DNA of 64,000 nt from Cunninghamia lanceolata (Eukaryota > Streptophyta > Pinopsida > Cupressales > Cupressaceae): the NCBI GenBank assembly GCA_027924645.1, contig BSBN01000829.1, positions 186,001 to 250,000 on the forward strand, in the 5' to 3' direction. Position 1 is the first letter of the stretch. Every line of letters begins with the position of its first letter. Below, one piece after another: positions 10,378-22,581 of this stretch. The notes beneath the pieces were generated by a model. The model made no database searches. It was not told the origin of the DNA and saw nothing but the letters and a program-made list of their open reading frames with translations. A program made the translations under genes and the position numbers.

Positions 10378-11289
10378 AATGTTTTAGAGGCATTCTTAGG
10401 GGGATAATTTTTGACATTTTTCTTAGCAGGGTTGTGAACTCCAGGAGGCAAATTAAGAAAGGATATTGTGTATATTGTGTATATACATGAATCAATCATG
10501 AAGTGTATGTAATACAATTCAAATCTTTATATCAGATTGTTTTTTTTTCTCCACTACTGTAGGTGTTTTTCTTAGTAGACTGTAATCGTAGTTCCAATTT
10601 GCTTTTACCACATTTAGTGGAATGATTATAAGCTTTGATTTGATGAATGTGATAGTTCTTAATTCATCCCCAAGCTTTGTGAATGATCATTTTAGTATTG
10701 CATAGGGAAAAATGTGGTATGATGTGTGATTCTTAAATATTCTCAGTTATCTAGTAGTGATTTCTTTGCATTTGATATGTCAAGCAGGCAATTACACACT
10801 TCTATATGATCGTTTCCTCTATTTTACATTAGACTCTATAGCCCAATGGATAGGCATTAGTCTGAGTAGCCTTAGATCACCTATCTTCAAAACAAAAATT
10901 TTACATCTTACTTTTAGAAGTAAAAGTAGTCGTTATGCATCCTCATTGTATGGGATTGCATTCATCATCTATATAGGGGTCATACAACAACCAACTTTTC
11001 TTAGCTCAGTGACATATTTGGGACTGAGAAAGCAATCTAGGTTTGGTTGTTATTTTTTAGTTGTTCATCTGATTTGATTTTAATAACTACTTAGGTATAA
11101 AACCCCTTGGAATATCCCTCTAGAGTTTAAGCTGAGCTCGAAGTGCAGAGGAGCTTACCCATCTCTTGTAGTTGGCCAAAATTCCCCTTTACCCATTGAG
11201 AAACCTCTTCCTTTCACCTTAACGACAATCCCTGGCCTGGGTGTTTTAGGAATGTTTTAGAGTTTTGGGTTGGAGTTATTTTGGTAACC

Positions 11290-12116
11290 AACACAACTAA
11301 CCATGCTTTTTACTTCTCAATACCTCCATTTAAACCAATCTTTTTTCTTGAAAACCCATTTGCAACCAATAGGTTTTCATCCTAAATGCAATGGTACTAG
11401 GTCCCATATACCATTCTTTTGCAAAGCTTCCATTTCTACATTCATAGCAATCTTCAAGGACTCTGCATCATTCATACCTAATTCCTCATCTATGGATATG
11501 GGTTCATCCATGTTAGTACTCAAGGCAAAAATACATCTCCAATCATCAGGTGAATACCTTTTAGTTGGTTGTCTATGCCGTCTAGACCTTTGAACAAGAT
11601 GAGTTGGAGGTTCTTCCTCCTCTTTTGAAGATTCAAAGCTAGATGAGCTCTCCTCAACTACTTGTCTATCTAGGGGCCTTGATTCAACTTTCTCAAGTGT
11701 AGAAGGAAGTTGAATCATGCCTTTCTATTCACTTTGTTCTCACTGCAATGTAACAAAAGAAGGCTTAGTTTCTCTAAAAATTACACTTCTACTATATATT
11801 ACCTTATGTGAAATAGGATCCCAAATCTTGTATCCTTTCACACCATAACTGTACCTAATGAAGATACATTTCAATGGGCCTAGTTCTCCAACCTTGTTCG
11901 CTTCTTCTTTGGCACATGTGCATATGCCTTACAACCAAAAACTCTAAGGTGTCACAGTGAAGGTTTGTGACCTAACCATGCTTCCATAAGTGTTTTATCA
12001 ACAAGAGTTGTAGGAGACCTATTAATTAGGTAGCAAGCAATGGAAACAACTTCAATCCAAAACCTTTTTTCTAGACTAGTACTACTAAGCATACTCCTAG
12101 CCTTCTCCATTAGTGT
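11290..12116 (-). pseudogene. Integrase C-terminus to RT start, element D
   Basis: The open frame 11718-11377 encodes a Ser/Glu-rich linker (E-E-S-S-S-S-F-E-S-S-K-E-E-E-E) followed by the beginning of copia RT (M-E-A-L-Q-K-N-G-I-W-D-L-V-P). It matches the F frame at 25405-24965 almost residue for residue. Upstream (11719-12116) is degraded integrase C-terminus with the same nucleotide sequence as F 25420-25790. The homology stops near 11290, leaving RT truncated. Confidence 0.8.
12112..12116 (+). repeat. Left target-site duplication of element E (AGTGT)
   Basis: AGTGT precedes the LTR at 12117, and TGTGT follows the other LTR at 21716-21720. The sibling element F has AGTGTCATG at the unbroken site (about 25799), confirming that AGTGT is the original target with one base changed in the right copy. 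Confidence 0.8.
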
Positions 12117-13385
12117 TGTATACGCCTAAACATGACACGACTTGGTCTAAATAAATATTCTTAATATTTATTCCCTTCTAATTCTTCTATCAATAAATAA
12201 ATAAACAAATTTATTTATTCAATTCATATTTCTCTAAATTAATTAAACATCAAAATATTTAATTACCTCTTCTAAAGTCAAAATTAAATAAAATCCTTTA
12301 TTTAATTAAATTCTTCCAAACAATTAAATAATTCTTAATTATTTAATTAAATCAAATCATTCTTCCAAATTTAAATAAATCAATCAAATTTATTTAAATC
12401 CTCTCAATCTCCTAAAATAAAATATAATCAAATATTTTATTTATTCTTCCAAATTACGCACAACAATTAAATAAATTTATTTATTTAATATGCTTTCTTA
12501 TCTTCTAATTCTTCCAAAATCATTCTAAATTAAATAATACCAATTATTTAATTAGTTCTTCAAAAATCATTCTAAATTAAATAATATCAATTATTTAATT
12601 ATTTCTTCCAATAATATCTTCTCTAAATTTAAATAAATGAAATGTTTATTTAAGTTGTCTATTTCTTCTAAATTGAGTTATCTCTAAATATAATTCAATC
12701 CATGTGCACATGCAATTGAATATCCTAAATATTTAATTGAGCTAAAATATCTTCTCATCCTCATGCAATTTTCTATTCTCTAGTTCTATTCTCTTAATTG
12801 ATTGATATATTCTTTTAATTGATTTATCTCTTCAGTTAACTCATTCTTCTATTTTATTAATTCCTCTCATACAAAATATAGCAAGACACATGTCTTCTTC
12901 TTATTCATGCACATTCCTCAACCATTCTATACCATTGATCTTCTTATTATTTCTATACCGTCGATCTTCTCAATCACAAGTCTATAAATTGAACCCTGTT
13001 CTTCCATTTCATTCATCCAAGCTTTCAGTATTGTTACTCTGCAGGAATTACAGCGTGCCTTTGGCACCAATTCCTTCATTGCTTGCGATCAACTTGTTAC
13101 CATATCACTATCATCATTGTTGTGAAGCTTATCTTCATGGTGAAACTATCATAGCTATTCCCATTTGACATCTTGGAATCATAGCAAGGAAGTGTACCTT
13201 CTGAGGGCCATATTCATAGACAAGATCATTTGTGATAGGCAATCAATGGAAGCTACGAATTAAAGAAGGTTTACATTATATTGTTCTTTGTTTGATTGAT
13301 CTCCTTTGTTCATTATTTCATTGAGTTTTGGGTATAATTGATATTAATATTGATTATTCAATTTAGATCAAATTTTCCCTTAACA
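12117..13385 (+). repeat. 5' LTR of element E
   Basis: It is TGTATACGCC...CCCTTAACA, 1269 bp, and very similar over its whole length to 20450-21715, most differences being transitions. The first 600 bp are very AT-rich, made of small inverted words such as TTAAATAAT..ATTATTTAA. No gene is supported inside. Confidence 0.9.
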
Positions 13386-13389
13386 TTTT

Positions 13390-13409
13390 TGGCACCCACC
13401 ATGGAGCCT
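13390..13409 (+). other. Primer binding site of element E
   Basis: TGGCACCCACCATGGAGCC begins 4 nt after the LTR. It is not the iMet site used by the other elements. It resembles the TGGCGCC-type sites of plant Tat-group elements, with G-to-A changes at former CG positions. Confidence 0.6.
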
Positions 13410-13484
13410 TGCCCCAATTTAACTTCAAAATTGAGTTTTTGTGTGTTAGAATCTGTACACAGGATCTTTCAGCGCATCCTTTAT

Positions 13485-13722
13485 GTTTTTGCGCATTTAC
13501 TCCATTTTGCTGCGCATATACACCATTCTGTTGCACATAAACACTATTCTGCTACACATATACCCCATTCTGTTGCACATTTGATTTTACTAGAGTTGCA
13601 CATTTACTCCATTCTATTGCGCATATACACCATTCTACTGTGCATATACACCATTCTGTTGCACATATACACCATTCTGTTGCACATTTACTCCATTCTG
13701 CTGCGCATCCATTCTGCTCAGT
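13485..13722 (+). repeat. 21 bp tandem repeat (about nine units)
   Basis: The unit CACATATACACCATTCTGTTG recurs in register with small changes (GCGCATATACACCATTCTACT and so on). Read in frame it gives seven-residue repeats such as H-I-H-H-S-V-A, but the frame shifts midway, so coding is doubtful. A related GCGCAT.TGTTCC.ACT motif reappears around 14965-15100. Confidence 0.85.
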
Positions 13723-13963
13723 TTTTGAGTCGTTTCTTGAGAAATCTCTAATGCTAACACCATTTGTAGGAATGTTCTCAGATCTACTTGCAAGCGAGGT
13801 ATTGGTTTAGTCATATAGCTGCATTTGTTAACTCACCTCTTGATTTCTAAAGGAAAGTAAATGGATGTTCATGCAAATCTCACATAGTTCTAACTAAGAA
13901 AGGAGTAACTTGAATCTTGTTGCATCAACAACTTGAATCTAGTCCTAATGCTAGGAGGATAAA

Positions 13964-14190
13964 ATTGAACCATTGCTATCTTGTTATCACTTCAAAGTTA
14001 ACAAATCACTGCTATCTGGGTAAAATTGAACCAATTCTATCTTGTTATCACTTCAAAGTTAACAAATCATTGCTATCTTGGTAAAACTGAACCATTGCTA
14101 TCTTGTTATCACTTCAAAGTTAACAAATCATTGCTATCTTGGTAAAACTAAACCATTGCTATATTGTTATCACTTCAAAGTTAACAAATC
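13964..14190 (+). repeat. 61 bp tandem repeat (four units)
   Basis: Units begin at 13964, 14025, 14086 and 14147, each reading A(T/C)T(G/A)AACCA(T/A)T followed by CTATCTTGTTATCACTTC and AAAGTTAACAAATC. The last unit is cut short. The period is exactly 61 bp. There is no coding signal; it lies in the leader of element E. Confidence 0.9.
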
Positions 14191-15120
14191 TCTATGCTTG
14201 CCCAAGTAGATAGCTCATCTAGTTTTTTTCATTTTAACTAGGGAAAAAGACCCACTGTCTTCCATGTTTTGGGAATGATACTAGGCCTATGCTCTCCCCT
14301 ATCTTGGGTGACCAAACTGCCAAACATATCATTTTTGCATGTGTTTTTTCCTTTAGAGGGGCTTGCTCTTGGATACCGTTCATCCAAGTAGGAACAACCC
14401 TAAGTGGTAACAAGCTAAAGCCAAGCTCTGCCAAGCCACTATAAATAAATTGTGTTTGGAGTGAAAGCTTCAAACAATGAGTGAAGTTGTGTTATACCGA
14501 TAGCCAAACTCCCCCAAAACCCTCCAAGGCGCAACCCTTGCAGGCTAGGAGACTCCATAATGGAGAGTAGTGCTGCCGCATGTATAACCACTTGAATGGT
14601 TGCCCATATTAAACACCTTTGTTTTAGTAAGTCAAAAACCCTATAAGCTGGTGTAGGGAAGGGCGATTATCACCTCCCAAAGATGCTTCACTAGAGATAG
14701 TGAGAATTCAGTTTATATTGTCCTTTGAAACTTAGGATTGTACTTGCTTTCTCTTAGTCCAAAAAGAGTCAAAAAAATCACAAAATAAAAATAAAAAAAC
14801 CATGAAAACATTCTTTGTGTTTGATGTGTCTTCTTTCCATAATTAAAGAAAATTAGATCAAAAGAGATCATCTTGCAATAAAAGAAACCAAAAACATTAG
14901 AAAAATTGCAAAAAATTTGCAAAAACATTAAAAAAACCAGAGCTGCACTTTTATCACTTTTTGTTGCGCATTTGTTCCGACTGGCTGTGCATCTGTTCCA
15001 ACTTACCGTGCTTTTACCATCTGTTGATTTGCATCTGCAAATTACCAGTGTTGCGCATCTGTGTCAACTTTCTGTGCTTTTACTCTTTTCTGTTGTGTAG
15101 CTATTCCTACGCATGCGTGA
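14191..15120 (+). other. Leader of element E, no gene seen
   Basis: Between the 61 bp repeats and the first gag-like codons I see no supported gene. An A-rich stretch (14760-14940) and further GCGCAT/CTGTGC...TTCC words (14960-15080) related to the 21 bp repeat are present. Confidence 0.6.
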
Positions 15121-15939
15121 TAATGAGCACTTCCACTTCTTTTGAGAAAAACTTTTCAACCTTTCTAGATACCCATTTCAGTCTTGTGTTAGTTTCTGAA
15201 GAGATGACAACTGAATTGGAAAAACTTGCTCAAGAACTCCAATACCTGAAATTGCAATTAAGTATAGACACCTCCCCCCAAGGTCGTATAGCAATTTCTC
15301 AAGAACTCTAAGCCATACAATAGTGATTTGTAATCTTACAAGATGAACATGCCAGTGCTAGTTATACCACGCCCCAGAGTCATACATTCTTGTCTCATCT
15401 TAATGATACTCTTGACAAGGCAAGCACTACTCCTAGAACCATAGCCCAAAGCATACCAATCTTACACCAGCACCGACATCAATTTCCCCAAACTCCAATC
15501 TGACAAACAAAAAATCCTTGGATGATTTTTGGGAAAGATATGCAAAACAAGAAAAGCTATGAAGAATACCAAAATCCACTCATCGATTACCTCATTCATT
15601 CACCCATACACCTACAAAGGATGTGATCCAAGGGCTACTAGAAGAGAGTCAACCATGTCCCCAAATTTTGGTCCTCGACCTTATCAAAAGACCTTCAAGC
15701 ATGTCCATTACTCTAACCTCATCATGTAACTGCAACCCCTTGAGGCTATTGAAAAACCTCCTACCATGCACCAAAGTCAAGGTCCATCGCACCTTCATGT
15801 TGTTGACCAAGAGCCTATCCAAGAGTCTTCTACCTCAAATTCAATTCAAGCACATCAAGAGTTATGTCAAGAGCACACTTTAGAACATGTGGAAACATCA
15901 ACCCCTTGTCTAAATCAAGATCAAAGCACTCCCATCTGA
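15121..15939 (+). pseudogene. Broken N-terminal part of the element E gag-like ORF
   Basis: Frames at 15121-15311 (coiled-coil-like, E-L-E-K-L-A-Q-E-L) and about 15380-15936 are punctuated by stops at 15309, 15727 and 15937 and by at least one frameshift near 15600. The segment G-P-R-P-Y-Q-K-T-F-K-H-V and the acidic repeats that follow run in the same frame as the long ORF downstream. I read it as the decayed upstream half of one polyprotein. No gag core motif is clear. Confidence 0.5.
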
Positions 15940-17529
15940 CCCTTACGTAACCTTTATCTTTTCGAGGATCCTATACCTATACATGAGCAAGAAATCCAAT
16001 CTCAAGCCATTCATGACCTATACCTTTTCAATGATCAAGATACTACCTTTGATGAAGAAGCTATCCATGAGCAACTTGATCATATACATGAGCATGAGGT
16101 CCAATGTCAGCCTCTCCATAACTCCTCTCCTTTTTATGATCAGGACATTATCATTGATGAAGAACCTATACAAGAGCACCTTAATTCCATCGTGCTAAAT
16201 CCTATCTATGATCAAGAGCCTATCTATGATCAAGTAGACCATGATGATCCTCTTATTCTACTTTATGCGTTCCATGGTCCTGATCCTATAACCCCATCTA
16301 GCCCTATCCAAGATCTGACAACTTCCACTTCCCTTGATGAGACACTTGCCTCCCAAGCAAGCATAGAAGATCAAACCAAAAATAATCCTCTGCCATCCAT
16401 TATTGACCATGCTGCAAATCCCCCACCATATATCCTTGGTCTTACCACCTTCATTCATGAGTGTTCCTCCTTAGAACACCAGCAACCATTATCCTCTATC
16501 TCATCTTCTCCATCCAATAAAGAACTTGTGTCTAGTGTTCCACCTACACATAATCCCGTTGTTCACCACATACTCCAACATATGAACTATCAAGGTAAAG
16601 GCTTAGACATTCACGAACAAGGTATTTTGGAGCCCATCCATGTCAATGTTCATCCTCATTCATACGGCCTTGGATACATACCCCAAGGTGAACTATCTCA
16701 AGATGTTGGTACTTCTTCCACTCCTAAATCCTCCACTTTCCATCGAAAACCCTACCATATCCCCAAAACATATGTTGCCATTCCACCTCCATCATCCTAC
16801 AATTGTCAAAAGCATGTGACCATACACCTTCCACCATCTAATCTACCTCCATTACTTCCAAATCCTAATATCCCTCCATACATTTTACCACCACTTCTTC
16901 CAACACCTTATCCATCCATCTATGAATCCTCTAACAATCCCAATCATGGCCAACAAATGCACATGTTGTCTAAACAAAGGGCTTCCTCCAACCCCACTTC
17001 CACCATCCCACAAAAATTCAACAATAAAAATCTGGAAGCCTCTACCTATAAAGTTAAAAATCCTAAGAGTCCTCATGACCTAGGATACAAAAGCCAAGAA
17101 TCAAAGAAACATCCTTCTCAAGAGCTGCATACACCCACACACCTATATGCCAAACTAAAAAAGGTGTGGGTCCGCATCCAACAAATGATTACCTCTGAAG
17201 TTGCGCAAAAATTGCATACACCCAAGCCCATACCTTCACATGTACTATCTAAAAGAAAAATGGTTTGGGTGCCTAAGCAAAAAGCCATCAAGTCAAATGA
17301 GACATCCAACTCCCAAGAATCCCAACCATCCAATTTCTCCCATTCCATCCAAAAGTCTCAAATTCTTCCATCCCACACGATAACCAAAAATAAAAAAAAT
17401 ACTCAGTCTATGTGGATCCCTACATGCCTAAGTCCTTCATCCACAAGCAAAAGGCTTCGTTGCTTCCTACACTACTTTCCGATCACCAGCTTCAATGTTT
17501 ATCATGGTATGTGCAACCATTGGTCATGA
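15940..17529 (+). pseudogene. Pro/Ser-rich gag-like ORF with G-patch-like segment (element E)
   Basis: The frame is open from 15940 (after a TGA) to the TGA at 17527-17529, 529 codons. It has no ATG start of its own; the best GTG is at 16192. The N-terminal part has acidic repeats of the type Y-D-Q-(D/E)-x-I-x-(D/E)-E. The middle is Pro/Ser/Thr-rich and low in complexity. At 16582-16677 is M-N-Y-Q-G-K-G-L-D-I-H-E-Q-G-I-L-E-P-I then S-Y-G-L-G-Y, the spacing of a G-patch (an RNA-associated glycine motif) with some glycines lost. The C-terminal part repeats (K/M)-V-W-V-(R/P) at three places. No enzyme domain is present. It is probably a non-enzymatic RNA-packaging type protein of the element (inference). 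Confidence 0.6.
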
Positions 17530-18555
17530 TTCCCTTCCATCTCACAATGTTTCCATATACCTCTTACATATCTTCCTCATCCTATTCCTATGGTCCATGC
17601 TTTTGCATAAGCTTTCCCTCCGTATTCCACATCATCATCCAATATCACATCTTCCATAATCCTCTATCTACCTTCTTCATCTCACTGTCATGCAATCTCC
17701 TACCAACATCTATGAGAACACTTGACATGGTCCATGTGACATCATCTTTCTAGTAGGACTATCACCTTTCGTGGAACCTGGCCATTGAGGCCCTCTCGTC
17801 CATTCTACCTATCCTATCCAAATGTTCAAAAAAATAAAAATAAAAAAATAAAAAAAGTCAAGAAAAATCCCTTCGTCCAATGGTGAAAATCTGGCAAATA
17901 GGCGCCTTGGATAAGTACCATGACAAAAACCTGGCAAATGGGCATCATGTGTAAGTTGATCTTCTATGTCACCTACACTTGGGGACACCTTGTCTTATCG
18001 GCATATCACTCTTCTCCTATCATTTCCCTTCTGTACCATTTCCTATCCTATCCTTCTATCCATTACATACCTATACTGTCCAGTCTATCTATCTTAAATC
18101 TTCCATTCCTCTATTTTCTTTGGTCTTAATAAAGATTGGGGGCATAATGTTAACAAATGTTTTAGATGTCTCTTGACATACCTTATCCCTCCAAACCATG
18201 CCAATCCTTCATTTTCCTCTTATCCTCCTATCGCCATAAGCATTGCCATGAAAAATCTTAAGTATTCTACCTACAATGGGGCATGTTATTCTTATACAAC
18301 ATAGTCCTTGGAGATCACATCCTTATTTCCTTCTACCTAAACATCTGTATCTATTATCACCCATCCATCATCCTATCCGCAGTGTTTCCTTGTCATCAAT
18401 ATCTAGCATTAAGGCTATATATAGTGTCGTCTTATCCTATCGTGGCTTGATACTCTATCTCTTTTGTTGCCTTGTCAACCAAGGTCTTATCCCGTATCCT
18501 ATCCATAGTGTCAACCTAACGTAGCATTTATCGTCAGTGTCCACATGGTCCAAAC

Positions 18556-18905
18556 CCATGAACTACATTGCCTCTGCGTTGTCACATACATAAGGCCATT
18601 ATCAATACGCTCCCGAGGCTCCACTTTCCCATCCATCCCATCTCTTGTTGTCTATCCTCTAGTCCATCCATGGTCAAGGTCCATGAACTATGTTGCCTCT
18701 ACGTTATCACGTAGGCAAGGCCATTATTCAAATGCACCCCTGAGGCTCCACTGTCCCATCCATCACATGTCTAGTCCTTCTATCTGTCTAAGTCCACACT
18801 ACTTTCTATCACCTAGGTCTTAGGTCCATTAGGGTTTACCCCAAACTATGTTGCCTCTGCGTTGTCACGTAGGCAAGGCCATTTAGCAATGAGCCCCCGA
18901 GGCAC
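18556..18905 (+). repeat. Three dispersed copies of an ~80 bp block
   Basis: Copies starting near 18562, 18686 and 18844 read AACTA(C/T)(A/G)TTGCCTCTGCG, then TT(G/A)TCACGTAGGCAAGGCCATT, then CCCC(T/C)GAGGC. Distances are about 124 and 158 bp. No coding meaning is seen. Confidence 0.85.
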
Positions 18906-20430
18906 TAGGTCAGTCCCTTAGGGTTCGTCTCACCAATAAGGATTGTGGAATCTTTCACCAGGAAAGCAAGCGCAAGAAAAAACCTATTCTTCAAGTAGAA
19001 ATTTTGACGCATCATCTCAACCTATTTAGAGCAAAGCAAGCAAATACCTAAAGCACTCTAAATGATTTTACCTAAATTATGGCAAGAAACAAACACATCT
19101 AAATGCAAAAATATTTTGTGGTTGGAATCATGGTTAAGTTACGGGGTCTTGATTTTTTGTTATCATATCTTTCTATGCTACTCGAGGATGCCAAAAGCTA
19201 GAGATGCTATGATGGGGGCATGATTCTTTTCTTTGTTTGCTGTTTGTGGATTAAACTTTAGTAATGTGATGCCTTGTCTAAAGACATGATTGACAAAAGA
19301 TCATCAAGGACATCAAAGGTCTAACATGAACAGAGGCAATCCTTATCTGTTGATACGCAAGAAATACTCAGGTCATCTAGATTCAATTATACCTAGATGC
19401 TTTTATTAACTTGCTAAATCAAAATCCATGTAAGTGATACTCATGTTATCTCGGTTCAATTATACCTAGATGCTTGTATTTTCTTACAATATTTTAAATC
19501 GCCTAATGATGAAATAAGCACTTCAAAATACTTGCAATATCAAGATGGCAAAATTCATTTGCATTCCATATCCATAACATATCCAATTATATTTCATATC
19601 CATACCCATACCGTATCTAATTGTATTTCATATCCGTATCCATATCCCATGCAATAAAATTTCTATGCAGAGTATCAATGTTTACAATTCAAAGCTTGTG
19701 ATTCCTTCATTTGCGTTTTCTTCTATCAAATCAAATTTCTATCTATCATTGTGTCTCTCATCAACAATTCTAGTTGTCAGTCCGAGTAGTGATCCAAATG
19801 TAGGACCATCCTTAGTCCATACTAATCAAGTTAATTAATCTTGTTAAATGATCCAATCACAATTAGGGGTCTTGATCCTTGTCTGGTCATAAATCATCTC
19901 AATCAATTATAAATCAATTGTCTTATACAGGATGTTGCATTATCGTAATCAGACCAATACACATGTCTTACATGACATGCTTCATTTCTTGAAACCAGAC
20001 ACTATCCTTCATGTTTTCTCTAGGGATCTATCATTCCCCACCATGACAACATGCCTGCCGTGTTGGTCTAGGGATATATCGTTCCCTGCCATGACAACAC
20101 TATCGTATATCATTATTAGTATATCATTGGTTTACAGCTAGACATGGGCAATGCCTTTTTTGTTCTTGTATCATTTGTGTATACTTGCTTGCTTGCTTGT
20201 GTGTGTTATCATTCTATCTTGCATTGCGTATCATCTAGCTCTTTCTTCAACCATTTTCTTCCCCCCAACCTATTCTTCCAATCTCCAGCACCCTCGAATC
20301 TCTCTCCTCGGCCAATCTCCCGAGGGGGGCATCCTCACCCTATTTTTCCGTTATCATCTTTTTCTTCTATCTATACCTTAGCTTCTTTGAAATGATGTTA
20401 CTCGACACAAATCTCATCATCTTGAACATC

Positions 20431-20449
20431 ACATCAAAGAGGGGCAAAA
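20431..20449 (+). other. Polypurine tract of element E
   Basis: CATCAAAGAGGGGCAAAA ends exactly at the right LTR (TGTATACGCC at 20450). Its strand confirms plus orientation. Confidence 0.8.
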
Positions 20450-21715
20450 TGTATACGCCTAAAAATGACACGACTCGGTCTAAATAAATATTCTTAATAT
20501 TTATTCCCTTATAATTCTTCTATCAATAAATAATTAAACAAATTTGTTTATTCGATTCATATTCCTGTAAATTAATTAAATATCAAAATATTTAATTACC
20601 TCTTCTAAAGTCAAAATTAAATAAAATCCTTTATTTAATTAAATTCTTCCAAACAATTAAATAATTCTCAATTATTTAATTAAATCAAATCATTCTTCCA
20701 AATTTAAATAAATAAATCAAATTTATTTAAATCCTCTCAATCTCCAAAAATAAAATATAATCAAATATTTTATTTATTCTTCCAAATCACGCACAACAAT
20801 TAAATAAATTTATTTATTTAATTTGCTTTCTTATCTTCTAATTCTTCCAAAATCATTCTAAATTAAATAATACCAATTATTTAATTAGTTCTTCAAAAAT
20901 CATTCTAAATTAAATAATATCAATTATTTAATTGTTTCTTCTAATAATATCTTCTCTAAATTTAAATAAATCAAATGTTTATTTAAGTTGCCTATTTATT
21001 CTAAATTGAGTTATCTCTAAATATAATTCAATCCTTGTGCACATGCAATTGAATATCCTAAATATTTAATTGAGCTAAAATATCTTCTCATCCTCATGTA
21101 ATTTTCTATTCTCTAGTTCTATTCTCTTAACTGATTGATATATTTTAATTGATTTATCTCTTCAGTTGACTCATTCTTCTATTTTATTAATTCCTCTCAT
21201 ACAAAATATAGCAAGACACATGTCTTCTTCTTATTCGTGCATGTTCCTCAACTATTCTATACCGTTGATCTTCTCATTCTTTCTATACCTTTAATCTTCT
21301 CAATCACAAGTCTATAAATTGAACCATGTTCTTCCATTTCATTCATCCAAGCTTTCAGTATTGTTATTCTGCAGGAATTACAGCGTGCCTTTGGCACCAA
21401 TTCCTTCATTGCTTGCGATCAACTTGTTACCATATCATTATCATCATTGTTGTGAAGCTTATCTTCATGGTGAAACTATCATAGCTGTTCCCATTTGACA
21501 TCTTAGAATCATAGCAAGGAAATGTACCTTCTAAGGGCCATATTCATAGACAAGATCATTTGTGATAGGCGATCAATGGAAGCTGTGAATTAAAGGAGGT
21601 TTGCATTGTATTGTTCTTTGTTTGATTGATCTCCTTTGTTCATTATTTCATTGAGTTTTGGGTATCATTGACATTAATAGTGATTATTCATTTTAGATCC
21701 AATTTTCCCTTAACA
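20450..21715 (+). repeat. 3' LTR of element E
   Basis: It is a 1266 bp partner of 12117-13385 with the same termini. It is followed by TGTGT, the right target-site copy, and then by element D integrase sequence. Confidence 0.9.
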
Positions 21716-22581
21716 TGTGTCTTGCTCATTCTTTTTGCAACCCCATTCTATTGTCAAGAATATGGAGTTGTCTTTCATCTTTGAATGCCACACTTTACAA
21801 TCTATCAAAATCATTACATCAAAATTTACTGCCATTGTTAGTCCTCAAACATTTTATTTTCTTTCCAGTCTATAACTCAACCATTGTTTTACATTTTTTA
21901 AGTCAACTAAAAACTTCAAATTTACCCTTTAGAAAATACATGGATCCTTCTACTATAATCATCAATAAATGAAACATAATATGTGGATTTTCCAATGGAA
22001 GGAACATCTACAAGACCAAACACATCAGAATGAATAAGATCTAACACACCACAATATTAATGAGAACTCAACTAAAACTAAATATAGTTTTGTTTACCAT
22101 AAATACAATTCTCATAGAAATCAAAATCAAGATTATAATCAGTCAACCCTTCAACAAGGTTTTTATTTTTCAAGGTCCTCAGACCCTTTTCTCCAATATG
22201 GCCTAGTCTTTGGTACCATAACATATTCTTCTTCACAGATAATTTTGATTTAGAAGAAAGAGCATCCTGAGATACCCAAAAGCCATGACCATCCACTAAA
22301 AATGAAACCCTCTCCTTTTCCAATGAAGTAGTCATAGACTTGCGTTCTAAAGAACTACTATTGCACTCAATAGTGTCTGCATCAAGCTTAAACAATGTGC
22401 CAAATCTGACACCTCTAGAAATCACCACAGCACCTCTAACCATCTTGTATCCTACATTAGAAAAGACTACCTGCACACCCACATCTATTAGTTTTTCAAT
22501 AGATAATAAATTTCATGCTAACCTAGGGATATGCAACACACCATTAAGCCTTTTTACTCTACCATTAGGAAATCTAATTTT
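21716..22581 (-). pseudogene. GAG-pre-integrase and integrase N-terminus, element D
   Basis: The frame 22482-22078 carries the copia GAG-pre-integrase region: L-W-Y-Q-R-L-G-H-I-G-E-K-G-L-R-T-L and, downstream, Y-E-N-C-I-Y-G-K-Q for the second half of the zinc motif. The core integrase below 22078 is broken by stops (nucleotide match to F 25800-26095). The piece ends at the E insertion on one side and at the F insertion on the other (22581, after ATTTT). Confidence 0.8.
22577..22581 (+). repeat. Target-site duplication of element F, left (ATTTT)
   Basis: ATTTT at 22577-22581 precedes the LTR, and ATTTT at 28592-28596 follows the other LTR: an exact 5 bp duplication. The D sequence is collinear across it. 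Confidence 0.9.

Larger units (their letters stand above)
2640..11290 (+). mobile_element. Ty3/gypsy element B, 5'-truncated and interrupted
   Basis: Coding order on the plus strand is RNase H-like domain (2644-3369), linker, [element K inserted at 3556-6348], reverse transcriptase (6380-7250), RNase H (7420-7980), integrase (8023-9163), then about 2.1 kb of 3' LTR-like DNA. Gag and protease are missing because A abuts it on the left. The extra RNase H-like domain resembles the archaeal-type RNase H of plant Tat-related gypsy elements, but here it lies upstream of RT. Every domain carries stops or frameshifts. Confidence 0.8.
9164..11290 (+). repeat. 3' LTR-like region of element B
   Basis: This is about 2.1 kb of non-coding DNA directly after the integrase. 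It ends where copia element D coding homology begins (about 11290). No second copy is in the window, so the LTR edges cannot be fixed. It holds three CACGTG boxes, a diverged tandem duplication and a TATA-like box, which suits an LTR U3 region. The scattered short open frames are not supported as genes. Confidence 0.5.
17530..20449 (+). other. 3' non-coding interior of element E
   Basis: Nearly 3 kb has no supported gene; the open frames are rich in Ser, His and Tyr, as random CT-rich DNA gives. It holds an A-rich run (17825-17860), the three-copy block at 18556-18905, and TATCCATATCC-like short repeats around 19575-19650. A polypurine tract closes it. Confidence 0.65.
12117..21715 (+). mobile_element. 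Non-autonomous LTR retrotransposon E (9.6 kb)
   Basis: Paired LTRs of about 1.27 kb start TGTATACGCC and end CCCTTAACA, with a primer site directly after the left LTR and a polypurine tract before the right one, so it reads on the plus strand. The 7 kb interior has no protease, RT or integrase. It has a 21 bp and a 61 bp tandem repeat, a Pro/Ser-rich gag-like ORF with a G-patch-like segment, and three copies of a GTTGCCTCTGCGTTGTCACG block. The primer site type and the G-patch-like segment suggest a Tat/Ogre-related gypsy derivative (inference). It must depend on enzymes from elsewhere. Confidence 0.85.

Noticed and set aside
12180..12660. Many AT palindromes as possible terminators or MITEs
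   Set aside because: Both LTR copies of E share them; they are low-complexity TTAAAT/ATTTAA words with no element edges.
13485..14190. CRISPR-like array
   Set aside because: The units are contiguous tandem repeats without unique spacers, in plant retrotransposon DNA.
16258..17348. Minus-strand Trp/Gly-rich frames opposite the element E ORF
   Set aside because: They are shadows of the Pro/His-rich plus-strand frame (CCA/CAC read as TGG/GTG).
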